A stretch of DNA of 64,000 bases from Pseudomonadota bacterium (GCA_016201105.1 JACQDN010000079.1:1-64000); one strand, 5' to 3'. Shown: positions 52,416-61,914, counted from the stretch's first letter. The notes: generated from the letters alone by a model not told the origin. Numbers and translations are program-made.

Positions 52416-53975
52416 ATGTTTCGGCGCCTTCTGTCCGTCGGTGGGTTTACGCTGCTTTCGCGCATCACCGGATTCGTGCGCGATATCCTGATGGCGTGGA
52501 TTCTCGGCAGAGGAATCTTGTCGGATGCCTTTATCGTCGCCTTCCTTTTCCCGAACTATTTTCGCCTCATTTTTGGGGAAGGCACCATCAATCCCGCGTT
52601 CCTGCCGCGCTATGCGGCCTTGCGGGCGAAAGGTGAGCACGAAGCGGCGGCACTCTTCGCGGACCGCGTGTTCTCCTGGCAGATGGCGGCGCAGCTGGTG
52701 ATCCTTGTGGCGGGATTGGTTGCCATGCCGCTGATCGTGCGCGTGCTGGCCCCGGGCTTTGCCAGTAATGCAGGTCAGTTCGACCTCACCGTGCATCTCG
52801 CGCGCATCACTTTTCCGTATCTCATTCTTACGCTGGTGGCCGTGCAGATCTCCGCCATGCTGAACGCCATGGAGAAATTCTGGGCGGCGGCGGCATGGTC
52901 GAATTTCCAGAACCTTGCCATGATCGCCACGCTTCTTGCGTCGCAATGGTTTCCCAATGCCGCGTATGCGGCGGCCTGGGGCGTGTTGCTCGGCGGCTTG
53001 GCTCAGCTGCTCTTCATTTTGTGGGCCGGCAAGCGCGAAGGAATTTCCCTGCGCGTCACCTGGCCCAAATGGACGCCCGAAATCAAGGAGTTCTTCCTCG
53101 CTTTCGGCGCGGTGACGTTCGGCGCGGCCAGCGTCGTCATTGCGCCTTTCATCGATACCGTGATTGCGAGCTACTTGCCGACCGGCAGCCGGACCGCGCT
53201 CTACTACGCCGACCGCATCAACCAGCTTCCGCTCGGCGTTCTGGGCATCGCGCTCGGTACGGTGATCCTGCCCGAAATGTCGGCACGCCTGGCCAAGAAC
53301 GACCGCGCAGGATCGGATTCCGCGCAAAACCGCGCCGCAGCCTTGTCGCTCCTGCTGACGCTGCCGTTCGCGGTGGTGTTCGTCATCGTGCCGGACGTCG
53401 TCATGCGCGCGATCTTTGCGCATGGCGCGTTCGATCGCGACGCCGCCAATCTTTCCGCCGTCGCGCTCGCGGCTTACGGCGTGGGTCTGCCGGCCTTCGC
53501 GCTGGTGCGCATCGTCGCCTCCACCTTCTATGCGCGGCACGACACCTTCACGCCGGCGCGCGCCACCTTCACCGCCATCGTCGTCAACGTTGCGCTCAAG
53601 ATCGTGTTGGTGTGGGGATTTCACTTCGGTATCGCCGGCGTCGCGCTCGGCACGGCGATCGGTGCGTGGCTGAACGTCGCCATTCTCACTTGGACCGGCC
53701 GCAGGCGAGGCCTGCTCCGCGTGGACGAGACCTTTCGGCGCGCGCTTCTTCCCATCCTTTTGGCAGCCGGCGCGGGCGGTCTGGGCGCCTATGGCGGCGC
53801 GCGGCTCGCGAGCCTGCTCGACGTCAGGAATCTTTCCGGCATCCACCTGGCTCCCGGCACCTTGCAAGACGTGCTCATGCTCGCATTGGCCGTTCTGTTT
53901 TCGGTGGCGGCCTATGGTTTTGTGGTCTTGATGTTCCGCCGCACATTGCCACTCGGTCGTTTGGCGGCACGATAG
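52416..53975 (+). CDS. murJ: Lipid II flippase MurJ
   Basis: MOP-superfamily flippase of 519 residues with about 14 helices. Family hallmarks: LLSRITGFVRDILMAWILG, the NYFRLIFGEGTINPAFLPRY region split over loop 1-2, and IATLLPTGSRTALYYADR-like SYLPTGSRTALYYADRINQLPLG. It flips lipid II across the inner membrane for peptidoglycan synthesis. It starts 12 bp after the arylesterase stop and ends 4 bp before thpR. Confidence 0.96.
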   Translation: MFRRLLSVGGFTLLSRITGFVRDILMAWILGRGILSDAFIVAFLFPNYFRLIFGEGTINPAFLPRYAALRAKGEHEAAALFADRVFSWQMAAQLVILVAGLVAMPLIVRVLAPGFASNAGQFDLTVHLARITFPYLILTLVAVQISAMLNAMEKFWAAAAWSNFQNLAMIATLLASQWFPNAAYAAAWGVLLGGLAQLLFILWAGKREGISLRVTWPKWTPEIKEFFLAFGAVTFGAASVVIAPFIDTVIASYLPTGSRTALYYADRINQLPLGVLGIALGTVILPEMSARLAKNDRAGSDSAQNRAAALSLLLTLPFAVVFVIVPDVVMRAIFAHGAFDRDAANLSAVALAAYGVGLPAFALVRIVASTFYARHDTFTPARATFTAIVVNVALKIVLVWGFHFGIAGVALGTAIGAWLNVAILTWTGRRRGLLRVDETFRRALLPILLAAGAGGLGAYGGARLASLLDVRNLSGIHLAPGTLQDVLMLALAVLFSVAAYGFVVLMFRRTLPLGRLAAR

Positions 53976-53979
53976 CCAG

Positions 53980-54516
53980 ATGATCCGGCTCTTCGTCGCC
54001 CTGTCGCTTCCCGATCGCGTGGCCCAGCCGCTCGCGGCGCTGCAAACCGGCGTGCCTGGCGCGCGCTGGACGACGCGCGAGCAAATGCACCTCACGTTGA
54101 GGTTTATCGGCGAGGTGGACGGCCGCGTCGCGGCCGATATCGACGATGTGCCGTCGCTGATTTCCGCGCCGCGATTCATGTTGGAGCTGAAGGGCGTCGG
54201 AGAATTCGGCGGCAAGCATCCGCACGCGCTGTGGGCGGGCGTGTGCGCCAACGACGCGCTCAACCATCTTCAGCGCAAGATCGAAACCGCTCTGCAGCGC
54301 ATCGATCTTCCCGCGGAAGAGCGCAAGTTCACCCCGCACATCACCCTCTCGCGCCTGCGCGCCACCGCCCAGGGCCACGTGATGGACTTCCTCACCGATC
54401 ACGCGCTTTATGCCAGCGGACCGTTCGCGGTGGACTCGTTCGGGCTCTATTCCAGCGTGCTTTCCGCGAACGGCAGTATCTACACACTGGAACGGGAATA
54501 TCCCCTCAGAGCTTAA
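53980..54516 (+). CDS. thpR: RNA 2',3'-cyclic phosphodiesterase ThpR
   Basis: 2H phosphoesterase of 178 residues. The two catalytic H-x-T-x motifs are visible: HLTL in EQMHLTLRFIG near residue 32-40 and HITL in FTPHITLSRL near 110-120. It opens 2',3'-cyclic phosphates or ligates tRNA halves in vitro. Co-directional with murJ (4 bp gap). Its 3' end overlaps the convergent OmpW gene by 11 bp. Confidence 0.94.
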   Translation: MIRLFVALSLPDRVAQPLAALQTGVPGARWTTREQMHLTLRFIGEVDGRVAADIDDVPSLISAPRFMLELKGVGEFGGKHPHALWAGVCANDALNHLQRKIETALQRIDLPAEERKFTPHITLSRLRATAQGHVMDFLTDHALYASGPFAVDSFGLYSSVLSANGSIYTLEREYPLRA

Positions 54517-55117
54517 GCCCGACGCCGGCGCCGATGATCCAGGGATCGATGTCGACTTTCGCTTTGATGAATCCGGAGTTGATGTTCACGTTGGTCGACA
54601 GGAACAGTTTCTTCACGTCGAGATTGAAGAAATAACCGTCGTGGCCGAATGGAATATCGACGCCCGCCTGCAACGCCCATCCGAAATTGTTCGAATAGTG
54701 CACGTTCAGACCCGCGGGATCGTTCACGTTGTAGAAGATCGTGTAGTTGATGCCGGCGCCGATATAAGGACGGATTTCGCCATCCTGGTTGAAGTGGTAT
54801 TGCGCAGTTAGCGTCGGGGGCAGAAGCCAGACGCTGCCGATGTCGAGGCCGGTGGGCGTGTGCCTCACGGAATGTTCGGTGGTGGCCGCGATCAGCTCGA
54901 ATGCCCAATGATCGCCGGTGAAGTAGGTCGCATCGACCTCCGGCACGAAGGAATTGTCGATGTTTACGCTGCCTCCGACCGGCGTGATCTTGGCGCTTTC
55001 CTGCGGCACGACGGCGATACCGCGCGCGCGCAACAGCCAGTCGCCTTCCGCGGCTTGAACAGGCGCACAAAAAGCGCTCGCAGCGATGGCGGCGAGCAGA
55101 ACAGATGTAAGACGCAT
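54506..55117 (-). CDS. OmpW family outer membrane protein
   Basis: Precursor of 203 residues with a Sec signal peptide (LTSVLLAAIAASAFCAPVQA). Eight-strand barrel pattern of OmpW: GDWLLRARGIAVVPQES, ATYFTGDHWAFELIAA, LLPPTLTAQYHF, GEIRPYIGAGINYT and the terminal DIDPWIIGAGVGLKL. It probably lets small hydrophobic compounds enter. The start at 55117 is set by the signal peptide. Confidence 0.93.
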   Translation of the reverse strand: MRLTSVLLAAIAASAFCAPVQAAEGDWLLRARGIAVVPQESAKITPVGGSVNIDNSFVPEVDATYFTGDHWAFELIAATTEHSVRHTPTGLDIGSVWLLPPTLTAQYHFNQDGEIRPYIGAGINYTIFYNVNDPAGLNVHYSNNFGWALQAGVDIPFGHDGYFFNLDVKKLFLSTNVNINSGFIKAKVDIDPWIIGAGVGLKL

Positions 55118-55245
55118 GAATACCCCTCGAATGGTTTTGCCATTCGATAGGGCTCGGCCATCTGCCAAACTCTGATTTCAATCAAGATATGACGCGCGGA
55201 GACTCGGTGTGGCCCAGAGGAGACGCGGCGAGCCGCCGCAGCACA

Positions 55246-55650
55246 TCAGCCCGCCGCGTGCTCGATGGCATGCATCGCTTCGTCGCTCAGTCCGAAGTGA
55301 TGTCCGATTTCATGGATGAGCACATGGCGCACGATATGGCCGAGCGTCTCGTCGTGTTCGGCCCAGTAATCGAGGATCGGGCGGCGGTAGAGAAAGATCA
55401 TGGTCTGCAAGCCATGGGCGCCGCTTCCTTCCTGGACCGAGAGGCCGGGCCCCTGGAACAGCCCCAGGATATCGAACTTGCTCTCGAGTTCCATTTCGCG
55501 GACTACGTCTTCATCGGGAAAATCCTGCACCATGAAGACGATGCCTTCAGCCAGCGCGCGGAATTCTTGCGGCAGGCCCGCGAACGCTTCGCGCGCGAGC
55601 GCTTCGAGATCGTCCAAGCCGGGGGCGGCACGCGAATTCCAGTCGGGCAT
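55246..55650 (-). CDS. Zincin-like metallopeptidase family protein
   Basis: Protein of 134 residues with the extended zinc motif HEIGHHFGLSD (HExxHxxGxxD) near the C-terminus, preceded by FLYRRPILDYW. This is the small DUF/MMP_TTHA0227-like family often annotated as acetylglutamate kinase-linked or neutral zinc metallopeptidase. No signal peptide, so cytoplasmic. The start at MPDWNS is chosen because the longer frame has no conservation and runs through the pterin dehydratase promoter region. Confidence 0.88.
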   Translation of the reverse strand: MPDWNSRAAPGLDDLEALAREAFAGLPQEFRALAEGIVFMVQDFPDEDVVREMELESKFDILGLFQGPGLSVQEGSGAHGLQTMIFLYRRPILDYWAEHDETLGHIVRHVLIHEIGHHFGLSDEAMHAIEHAAG

Positions 55651-55763
55651 GGGCTGATATAAGGACTCTTGAGGACGGCATCCATCCGGCGCATGGATAC
55701 ACTCCAGACTCTTGTCCGAAATCGGCCGGGTCAAGTCGGCCGTAAATCCTGCCGGAGACGACC

Positions 55764-56054
55764 ATGAAGAAACTCGACTCGCACACCCGCAAAACCGCAC
55801 TTGCCCAGCTTGCCGGTTGGCAAGACGTAAAGGGGCGCGACGCCATCACCCGCAAATTCGAGTTCAGGGATTTCAACGAGGCGTTCGGCTTCATGTCTCG
55901 CGTGGCGCTGCTCGCCGAAAAGATGGATCACCATCCGGAGTGGTTCAATGTCTACAACAAGGTGGAGGTTACGCTTTCAACCCACGATGCGGGCGGCGTC
56001 ACGGACAATGACGTGCAAATGGCGAAAGCCATGAACGCCTATGCCGGACTCTGA
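55764..56054 (+). CDS. 4a-hydroxytetrahydrobiopterin dehydratase (PCD/DCoH)
   Basis: Protein of 96 residues. The PCD signature [E/D]KMDHHPEW with the catalytic His pair is present at about 54-61, along with [19 protein letters not shown] and [12 protein letters not shown]. It regenerates tetrahydropterin for aromatic amino acid hydroxylases. No phenylalanine hydroxylase is in the window; in some bacteria PCD instead supports molybdopterin or folate chemistry. Confidence 0.95.
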   Translation: MKKLDSHTRKTALAQLAGWQDVKGRDAITRKFEFRDFNEAFGFMSRVALLAEKMDHHPEWFNVYNKVEVTLSTHDAGGVTDNDVQMAKAMNAYAGL

Positions 56055-56061
56055 GGATGCT

Positions 56062-56811
56062 ATGGAACTGATCGCCTTCGATCTCAGCGGCAATACGACC
56101 GAGATTCGTCCCGCTCCGGTAGAGCGCGACTGGATGAATGCCTCGCGGGAGCGCTTTGCCTATCGCTGCCTGCCGCTCAACATCGCAAATTCCTACGGCT
56201 GGGAAATTCTTTCGCCCGGAGGCTTCAAAGCGGTGTGGAACGGCCGCGACGAAACCGAAGCGATCAAGATCTATCCCAAGCCGGGTGAGCTTCTGAGCGC
56301 GATGAGCCATTTTGGCCACGGTGTGCTGACCTTCTCCGCGACCTGCCTGTTTCGAACCCCGCCCGGTTTCGATCTGTGGGTGCAGGGCCCCGTCAACAGT
56401 GTGAAGGATGGGATCGCGCCGCTGACGGGTGTCATCGAAACCGATTGGGCGCCTTACACCTTCACGATGAACTGGAAGTTCACCCGTCCCGGCGCGGTGG
56501 TGAGCTTCGAGAAGGGCGAGCCGTTCTGCCACTTCTTCCCCATCCGGCGCGGCGAGATCGAAGCGTTCGACCCGAGAGTAGCGTCGCTTTCGGAAAATCC
56601 CGAGCTGCTGCAGCAGCACGAACGATGGGAGGAGTCGCGCAAGGCCTTCATCGAAGATTTGAAGACGATGGGATCGGTGGCGCAGGAGGAACGCTGGCAG
56701 AAGCTCTATTACCAGGGGCGCGACGCCGACGGCAAAGAAGTCAAAACCGCCGATCACCGCACGCGCGTGCGGCTGAGGTCGTTTGCGCGAGCGTCTGTTA
56801 CCAACCTCTAA
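56062..56811 (+). CDS. DUF6065 family protein
   Basis: Protein of 249 residues. Opens MELIAFDLSGNTTEIRPAPVERDW; other conserved-looking blocks are CLPLNIANSYGWEI, TGVIETDWAPYTFTMNWKFT and KGEPFCHFFPI. I recall this pattern as DUF6065, of unknown function. The ATG at 56062 follows GAGGATGCT and sits 7 bp after the PCD stop, so the two may be co-transcribed. Confidence 0.8.
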   Translation: MELIAFDLSGNTTEIRPAPVERDWMNASRERFAYRCLPLNIANSYGWEILSPGGFKAVWNGRDETEAIKIYPKPGELLSAMSHFGHGVLTFSATCLFRTPPGFDLWVQGPVNSVKDGIAPLTGVIETDWAPYTFTMNWKFTRPGAVVSFEKGEPFCHFFPIRRGEIEAFDPRVASLSENPELLQQHERWEESRKAFIEDLKTMGSVAQEERWQKLYYQGRDADGKEVKTADHRTRVRLRSFARASVTNL

Positions 56812-57353
56812 CGACAGGCGGCGTTTTCGCCTTGTGTTAAATCGGCGAGTTCGGGCCACAGGTGGCCATGCAATTCTTGCGATTGACGCTTGCTGAATTC
56901 GACGACGAAGTTGCATAACCGCGTATTGCGGGCATTTTCCTGTCTAAGGTCCATCTCGTCTTTCGCCAAGCGCAATTTTATGTCGTCGGGAATCGCCTGC
57001 GGCTGCGGCGACGGAATCTGCTGCGGCGTTTGGAGCTGTTCGAGCTTTTGTTCGAGGGCGCCGATCTGCGTTTGAAGCTGGATGCGATGCGCTTCCAGCG
57101 CATTGGTGTCCGTCGTTATCCGGGCACGTGTTTCGTCGAACTGCGCAAGTTCGTTTTTCTGTACCCCCAGAAGTTTCGCGTTTGTCATAACTTCGTGCTT
57201 GGTCGATTGCAGCGTCCATGCAAGCTCGCCAACACGCGTGGCTGTCAATACGGTGAGGGCGACAAACACGATGATCGCTCCCCAGAAAATCCAATCGACG
57301 ATACGCGACGATTCACGCGCAGACTGCGGAGCAGTAAGGGTGTCGCTCATCAT
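56808..57353 (-). CDS. Hypothetical membrane-anchored coiled-coil protein
   Basis: Protein of 181 residues. One membrane helix (IFWGAIIVFVALTVLTATRV, about 22-41), a long coiled coil (about 45-110, rich in Gln/Leu/Glu), a Pro/Gln hinge (TPQQIPSPQPQAIP) and a second helical tail. No family recognised. Its start overlaps the stop of the small upstream gene (ATGA), so the pair is translationally coupled. Convergent with DUF6065, overlapping by 4 bp. Confidence 0.75.
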   Translation of the reverse strand: MMSDTLTAPQSARESSRIVDWIFWGAIIVFVALTVLTATRVGELAWTLQSTKHEVMTNAKLLGVQKNELAQFDETRARITTDTNALEAHRIQLQTQIGALEQKLEQLQTPQQIPSPQPQAIPDDIKLRLAKDEMDLRQENARNTRLCNFVVEFSKRQSQELHGHLWPELADLTQGENAACR

Positions 57354-57658
57354 GAACCTCCGAGCAATGACTTGATGACTTCGAGAGGAGCACCCCTCAC
57401 ACCACCTCCGGCAAGTGCAAACGCTGCGCCGACATAAAGCAGTGAGCTGACGCTGTTGCCGTCGCCCGGAGGTTCGCGCAATGCGAGATGCACAACCAAC
57501 GACAGGCCAATGGCCACCAATGCGAGGCCGATCGCAAAGAGCGTCCTTGAATAGCTGCGCCGTATGCTACGCGCAGTCCTTGTCGTCTTGCTTTTCGGCA
57601 CTGTCGCCCCAGCGGCGAATTCCCGGAGAGACTGTACCTCTTCCACGCAGACACGCAA
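57350..57658 (-). CDS. Small hypothetical two-helix membrane protein
   Basis: Protein of 102 residues with two hydrophobic segments (TLFAIGLALVAIGLSLVVHLAL and VSSLLYVGAAFALAGGGV) after a basic N-terminal region (TTRTARSIRRSYSR) and ending VIKSLLGGS. No family recognised. First gene of a two-gene unit with the coiled-coil protein. The start is uncertain; a shorter form from a later codon is possible. Confidence 0.65.
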   Translation of the reverse strand: MRVCVEEVQSLREFAAGATVPKSKTTRTARSIRRSYSRTLFAIGLALVAIGLSLVVHLALREPPGDGNSVSSLLYVGAAFALAGGGVRGAPLEVIKSLLGGS

Positions 57659-57685
57659 AGGTTGTTATGCGTGACGGTCCCGAAT

Positions 57686-58549
57686 TCAAACCTCAAACCG
57701 GTAGTGTGGCCCGTCCTTCTTCACATGCCCCGCCGTTGGCGCCGCGAAGTGCGTGCCGATGATAAGAACGGGCTGGTCCGCCCAGTCCTTCAGCATGGCG
57801 TGCCGCGTGACGGCGGAGGCCTGTTTGTCGCTGTCGAATTCCGGCGACCAATCGGGGCGTCCGATCTGACAGGGATGATGCATCATGTCGCCGGTGATGA
57901 TCGCGGACTGGCCGCGCGATTCGATCACGACACTGACGTGACCCGGCGTATGGCCGGTGGTCGGCATCAGCCGCAGCTCCGGCGAGATGCGATGGTTCAT
58001 CTCGACAGTCTCAGCGAGTCCCGCGTCGAAGATCGGCTTCACGGAATCGTCGAGAATCTCCTGCTGCTCCTTATCTTCGACCGCGCTCCAGTGTTCGTAC
58101 TCTTTCTTGCCGATGAGATACTTCGCATTGGGAAACGTCGGCACCCACTTGTCGCCAGATTTCATCGTGTTCCAGCCGACGTGATCGACATGCAGATGGG
58201 TGCACACGACGGCATCCACTTTCTCGCGCGCAAAACCCGCATCGGCGATCTGCTGCAGGAAATTCGTCTGCAAGGTTTGGCCGCGCAGCATGTTGCGGTG
58301 CTTGTCGTTGCCGATGCAGGTATCGACCACGAGTTTCATGCCGGGCGCCTCCACCAGCAGCGCGTGAATGGAGAGGATCAGCGCGCCCTCCGGCGTCACG
58401 AAATGCGGATAGAGCCACGGCATTTCCTTCAGAACATCGGGCTTGGCCTGTTTCAAAAAGGAATAGTCGGGGTGGTAGGGAACCGGAACTTCCATTTCCA
58501 CCACGCGCGTCACCGTCACATCGCCGATTTTCCAGCTGAGCATGCCCAT
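57686..58549 (-). CDS. Metallo-beta-lactamase fold hydrolase (AHL-lactonase-like)
   Basis: MBL-fold enzyme of 287 residues. Zinc motif THLHVDHVGWN (HxHxDH), then PTTGHTPGHVSVVIES with the next His, ITGDMMHHP with the bridging Asp, and a C-terminal GTHFAAPTAGH with the last His. The overall pattern is closest to N-acyl-homoserine lactonase/methyl parathion hydrolase-like proteins. No signal peptide. A quorum-quenching role is a family possibility only. Confidence 0.9.
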   Translation of the reverse strand: MGMLSWKIGDVTVTRVVEMEVPVPYHPDYSFLKQAKPDVLKEMPWLYPHFVTPEGALILSIHALLVEAPGMKLVVDTCIGNDKHRNMLRGQTLQTNFLQQIADAGFAREKVDAVVCTHLHVDHVGWNTMKSGDKWVPTFPNAKYLIGKKEYEHWSAVEDKEQQEILDDSVKPIFDAGLAETVEMNHRISPELRLMPTTGHTPGHVSVVIESRGQSAIITGDMMHHPCQIGRPDWSPEFDSDKQASAVTRHAMLKDWADQPVLIIGTHFAAPTAGHVKKDGPHYRFEV

Positions 58550-58610
58550 CTTCCGTCCATCGCCTCCCGTTTCATTCCTTCAACTTATCGCGCCCGCAAG
58601 TTCCCGCGAA

Positions 58611-58627
58611 GAAGTTTCAGGAACTTC
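58611..58627. promoter_or_regulatory. Inverted repeat GAAGTT-TCAGG-AACTTC between divergent genes
   Basis: Perfect 6-bp inverted repeat about 60 bp upstream of the MBL hydrolase start and 50 bp upstream of the small membrane protein. AAGTTCC near 58599 and TTCC near 58631 extend the symmetry. Could be an operator or hairpin; the binder is unknown. Confidence 0.3.
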
Positions 58628-58675
58628 ATGTTCCATCGCCCGTTTCCTCACCGAGGTCTGCGTGTGGAGCACAAA

Positions 58676-58852
58676 ATGGCAGACAACAACGGTGGCAGCG
58701 CAACCCCATTTTTGGCCTTTCTCGTGGGCGGCTTGATCGCTGCCGTAGCGGTGCTTGGCGTTTTCGTCGCGAACGGTAGCCATCCCTGGGGTCCGGCCAA
58801 CCCGACCAAAGTCGCCATCAACGTCAAACCGCTGGTGCCGAAACATCCCTAG
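58676..58852 (+). CDS. Small single-helix membrane protein
   Basis: Protein of 58 residues. A short Asn/Gly-rich N-terminus (MADNNGGSATP), one strong membrane helix (FLAFLVGGLIAAVAVLGVFVA) and a Pro/Lys-rich tail ending KPLVPKHP. RBS GGAG lies six bases before the ATG. No family recognised. It converges with the TetR gene, overlapping by 4 bp. Confidence 0.7.
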   Translation: MADNNGGSATPFLAFLVGGLIAAVAVLGVFVANGSHPWGPANPTKVAINVKPLVPKHP

Positions 58853-59439
58853 GACTTCGTCTTGAAGCCCTGGAGCATGACGCGCAGCGTGGCCGAAAGT
58901 TCGCGGGCGCTTTTCCTGGGGTTTGCCGCAGTCGAACAGACGAGTGCCGCTTCCATGATCGCTCCCATCAGCAGGTGGGCGACGGTTTCGATGTCCTTGG
59001 CGGCCGGCTCCTGCGCAAGAGCATTGGCCAGCGCGGCCTTGGTGAGCGCCCCGAAATAGTGCATGTCGATCGCCCGCCATTTTTCCCAACCGAGCACGAC
59101 GGGTCCGTCGATCAGCAGAATCTGCTTGATGCCGGGCTCGCTGATGGCGAGCAGATAACGCAGTACGCCCGCAGCAATCAGATCAAGCGGATCGCGCGCG
59201 GTCTTTTCCGGTGTCGCGAGCTGAGCGGTTGCCAACTCCTCCTGAACTTTTTCCAGAACGCGGGTGAAGATCTCTTCCTTGGAGGAGAAGTGATGATAGA
59301 CCGCGCCTTTCGCGACGCCGGCTTTCGCGCCGATATCGTCGATCGTCGTTGCCGTGAACCCCCGGGTTTCGAACAGCCGGCGCGCGGACGTTTCGATCGC
59401 ATGAACGGTCGCGGCGCGCCGTTCGCCCTGACTCACCAC
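58849..59439 (-). CDS. TetR/AcrR family transcriptional regulator
   Basis: Repressor of 196 residues. N-terminal HTH about 10-58: AIETSARRLFETRGFTATTI and DDIGAKAGVAKGAVYHHFSSKEEI. The C-terminal ligand domain is all-helical. GTG start with RBS AGGAGG. The palindromes at 59463-59499, between it and the divergent SnoaL-like gene, are likely its operators, giving auto-repression and control of the neighbour. Confidence 0.92.
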   Translation of the reverse strand: MVSQGERRAATVHAIETSARRLFETRGFTATTIDDIGAKAGVAKGAVYHHFSSKEEIFTRVLEKVQEELATAQLATPEKTARDPLDLIAAGVLRYLLAISEPGIKQILLIDGPVVLGWEKWRAIDMHYFGALTKAALANALAQEPAAKDIETVAHLLMGAIMEAALVCSTAANPRKSARELSATLRVMLQGFKTKS

Positions 59440-59462
59440 GAAAATCGCCTCCTGCTTGACTT

Positions 59463-59499
59463 ACAGACTATTAGTCTGTAATTAAAGACTCGTAGTCTG
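59463..59499. promoter_or_regulatory. Probable TetR operators (two palindromes)
   Basis: ACAGACTA-T-TAGTCTGT (59463-59479) is a perfect 8-bp inverted repeat. A second, partial copy AGACT-CGT-AGTCT lies at 59486-59498. Both are between the divergent tetR and SnoaL-like genes. Confidence 0.8.
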
Positions 59500-59514
59500 T
59501 TTATGGAGAGGCTC

Positions 59515-59976
59515 GTGACGCGCAACGAAATCATGCGAATCTACCGCGACCATGTGGCGGCCGAATTGGCCCATGACTCGGCGAAAGCCGCAAGCACTTA
59601 TCTTGCCGACGGCTATTACCGGCACATGCCGACGGGCCTGCACTTCAAGGGGCGCGACCAGGTCGCCCTGCAATACGCGGCGTCTTACGTGAATTTTCCC
59701 GATCAGACTTTCGACATCGAAGACGAAATCGTGGAAGGCCACATGCTCGTGCACTGGGCGGTGTTGCACGGCACCGTCAAGGGACCCTTCCTCGGATTGC
59801 CGCCGACAGGCAAACGGATCGCGCTGCCGTTCGTCGCCCGCATCGAATTTCGCGACGGAGCCATGCTGGGCGAGACGCTGTGGTACGACATGCTCACGCT
59901 CTGCGAGCAGGCGGGCTACGCGCCGGATGCCGTTCGTGCGGCGAGCCTTGCGGCCCGCGAGCGATTCGCTGCGTAG
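59515..59976 (+). CDS. SnoaL-like / ester cyclase family protein
   Basis: Protein of about 153 residues with the NTF2-like alpha+beta barrel of SnoaL: MTRNEIMRIYRDHVAAEL, then FKGRDQVALQYAASYVNFPD, GHMLVHWAVLHGTVKG, GKRIALPFVARIEFRDG. No catalytic Asp/His assignment is made. GTG 59515 has the RBS GGAGAGG; the ATG at 59503 has none and would abut the operator. Regulated by the divergent TetR protein. Confidence 0.85.
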   Translation: MTRNEIMRIYRDHVAAELAHDSAKAASTYLADGYYRHMPTGLHFKGRDQVALQYAASYVNFPDQTFDIEDEIVEGHMLVHWAVLHGTVKGPFLGLPPTGKRIALPFVARIEFRDGAMLGETLWYDMLTLCEQAGYAPDAVRAASLAARERFAA

Positions 59977-59979
59977 CGC

Positions 59980-61914
59980 CTATTTCTTCGCGTTCTTCAC
60001 CAGATCGGTGACGACGCCCGGATCGGCGAGCGTCGTCGTGTCGCCGAGATTGGACGTGTCGCCTTCCGCGATCTTGCGCAGGATGCGCCGCATGATTTTG
60101 CCGGAGCGCGTCTTGGGCAGGCCCGGTGCGAACTGGATGTGTTCGGGCCGCGCAATTGCGCCCACATGCGTTGCCACCCATTGGCGCAAGTCCTGCGCCA
60201 GCTTCTCCGTCGGCATCACGCCGAGTTTCAGCGTCACATAAGCGTAGATGGCTTCGCCTTTGATGTCGTGCGGAATGCCGACGACGGCGGCCTCCGCTAC
60301 CTGATGATTGCCCACCAGCGCGGATTCGATTTCCGCGGTGCCGATGCGGTGCCCGGACACTTTGATCACGTCGTCGACGCGGCCCGTGATCCAGTAATAG
60401 CCGTCTTCGTCGCGGCGGCAGCCGTCGCCGGTGAAATATTTGCCGCGATAGGTTTTGAAATAAGTGTCGACGAAACGCTGGTGATCGCCGTAAACGCTGC
60501 GCATCTGCCCAGGCCAGGAATCCAGCAGCACGAGGTTGCCGCTGGTGGCGCCGTCCAGAACATTTCCGCTCGCATCCACCACCTGCGGCCGGATGCCGAA
60601 CAAAGGCTTCGTCGCGGAGCCGGGTTTCATGTCGGTGGCGCCGGGCAGGGGGGAAATCAGAATGCCGCCTGTTTCAGTCTGCCACCAGGTGTCCACGATC
60701 GGGCAGCGACTGTCGCCCACCGTGCGGTAGTACCAAAGCCAGGCTTCGGGATTGATCGGCTCGCCCACGCTGCCGAGCAGGCGCAGCGATTTGCGCGATG
60801 TCTTCGTCACCGGCGCTTCGCCTTCGCGCATCAGCGCGCGGATGGCCGTCGGCGCGGTGTAGAAGATACTGACCTTGTGCTTGTCGATGACTTCCCAGAA
60901 GCGCGAGGAGGTCGGATAGTTCGGCACACCCTCGAACATCAGCGTCGTGGCGCCATTGGCGAGCGGGCCGTAGACGATGTAGCTGTGGCCCGTCACCCAG
61001 CCGACGTCGGCGGTGCACCAGAAGATGTCGCCGTCGTGATAGTCGAACACGTATTGATGCGTGAAGGCGGCATACAGCAAATAGCCGCCGCTGGTATGCA
61101 GCACGCCTTTGGGTTTTCCGGTCGAACCCGAGGTATAGAGGATGTACAGCGGATCTTCGGCGTTCATCGCCTCGGCCGGGCAATCTGCGGAAACCTTCGC
61201 CGCCGCTTCGTGATACCAGACGTCGCGTCCCGCCTTCATCTCGATCTTGCCGCCGGTGCGTTTCACCACGATCACCGTCTTCACACCGGGAAGATTGGCG
61301 ATGGCCGCGTCGGTGTTGCTCTTCAGCGGGATGGGCTTGCCACCGCGGGTGCCTTCATCGGCGGTCAGCACGATGGTGCTGTCGCAATCCTGAATACGCC
61401 CGGCGATGGAATCCGGCGAGAAGCCCGCGAAGATCACCGAATGCACCGCCCCGATGCGCGCGCAGGCGAGCATGGCGTAGGCCGCTTCCGGGATCATCGG
61501 CAGATAGATGGTGACGCGGTCGCCCTTCTTGACGTTGTGCGCCTTGAGTACATTGGCGAAGCGGCAGACTTCGCGATGCAGCTCTTCATAGGTGATGTGG
61601 CGCGATTGGGTGGGGTCGTCGCCTTCCCAGACGATCGCCGTCTGCTTGGCGCGTTTGGCAAGATGGCGGTCGATGCAGTTGGCACACACGTTCAGCGCAC
61701 CGTCCTCGAACCATTTAATGAAGAGACTGTCCGGATCCCAGGAAACGTTTTTCACTTTGGTGAAGGGCTTCATCCAATCGAGCCGCTTGGCCTGCTCGCC
61801 CCAGAAGCCGTCGGGATCCTTCACCGAGCGCGCATACATCTCTTCGTAGTGGGCGCGGTTGACAAAGGCGCGGCGTTTCCATTCATCGGGAACGGGCAGA
61901 AGCGTGTCGGACAT
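59980..61914 (-). CDS. acs: Acetate-CoA ligase (acetyl-CoA synthetase)
   Basis: Acs of 644 residues, normal length. AMP-binding motif [24 protein letters not shown] in the middle, [20 protein letters not shown] and the C-terminal [13 protein letters not shown], whose Lys is the usual regulatory acetylation site. It activates acetate through acetyl-AMP. Convergent with the SnoaL-like gene, 3 bp apart. Confidence 0.97.
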   Translation of the reverse strand: MSDTLLPVPDEWKRRAFVNRAHYEEMYARSVKDPDGFWGEQAKRLDWMKPFTKVKNVSWDPDSLFIKWFEDGALNVCANCIDRHLAKRAKQTAIVWEGDDPTQSRHITYEELHREVCRFANVLKAHNVKKGDRVTIYLPMIPEAAYAMLACARIGAVHSVIFAGFSPDSIAGRIQDCDSTIVLTADEGTRGGKPIPLKSNTDAAIANLPGVKTVIVVKRTGGKIEMKAGRDVWYHEAAAKVSADCPAEAMNAEDPLYILYTSGSTGKPKGVLHTSGGYLLYAAFTHQYVFDYHDGDIFWCTADVGWVTGHSYIVYGPLANGATTLMFEGVPNYPTSSRFWEVIDKHKVSIFYTAPTAIRALMREGEAPVTKTSRKSLRLLGSVGEPINPEAWLWYYRTVGDSRCPIVDTWWQTETGGILISPLPGATDMKPGSATKPLFGIRPQVVDASGNVLDGATSGNLVLLDSWPGQMRSVYGDHQRFVDTYFKTYRGKYFTGDGCRRDEDGYYWITGRVDDVIKVSGHRIGTAEIESALVGNHQVAEAAVVGIPHDIKGEAIYAYVTLKLGVMPTEKLAQDLRQWVATHVGAIARPEHIQFAPGLPKTRSGKIMRRILRKIAEGDTSNLGDTTTLADPGVVTDLVKNAKK

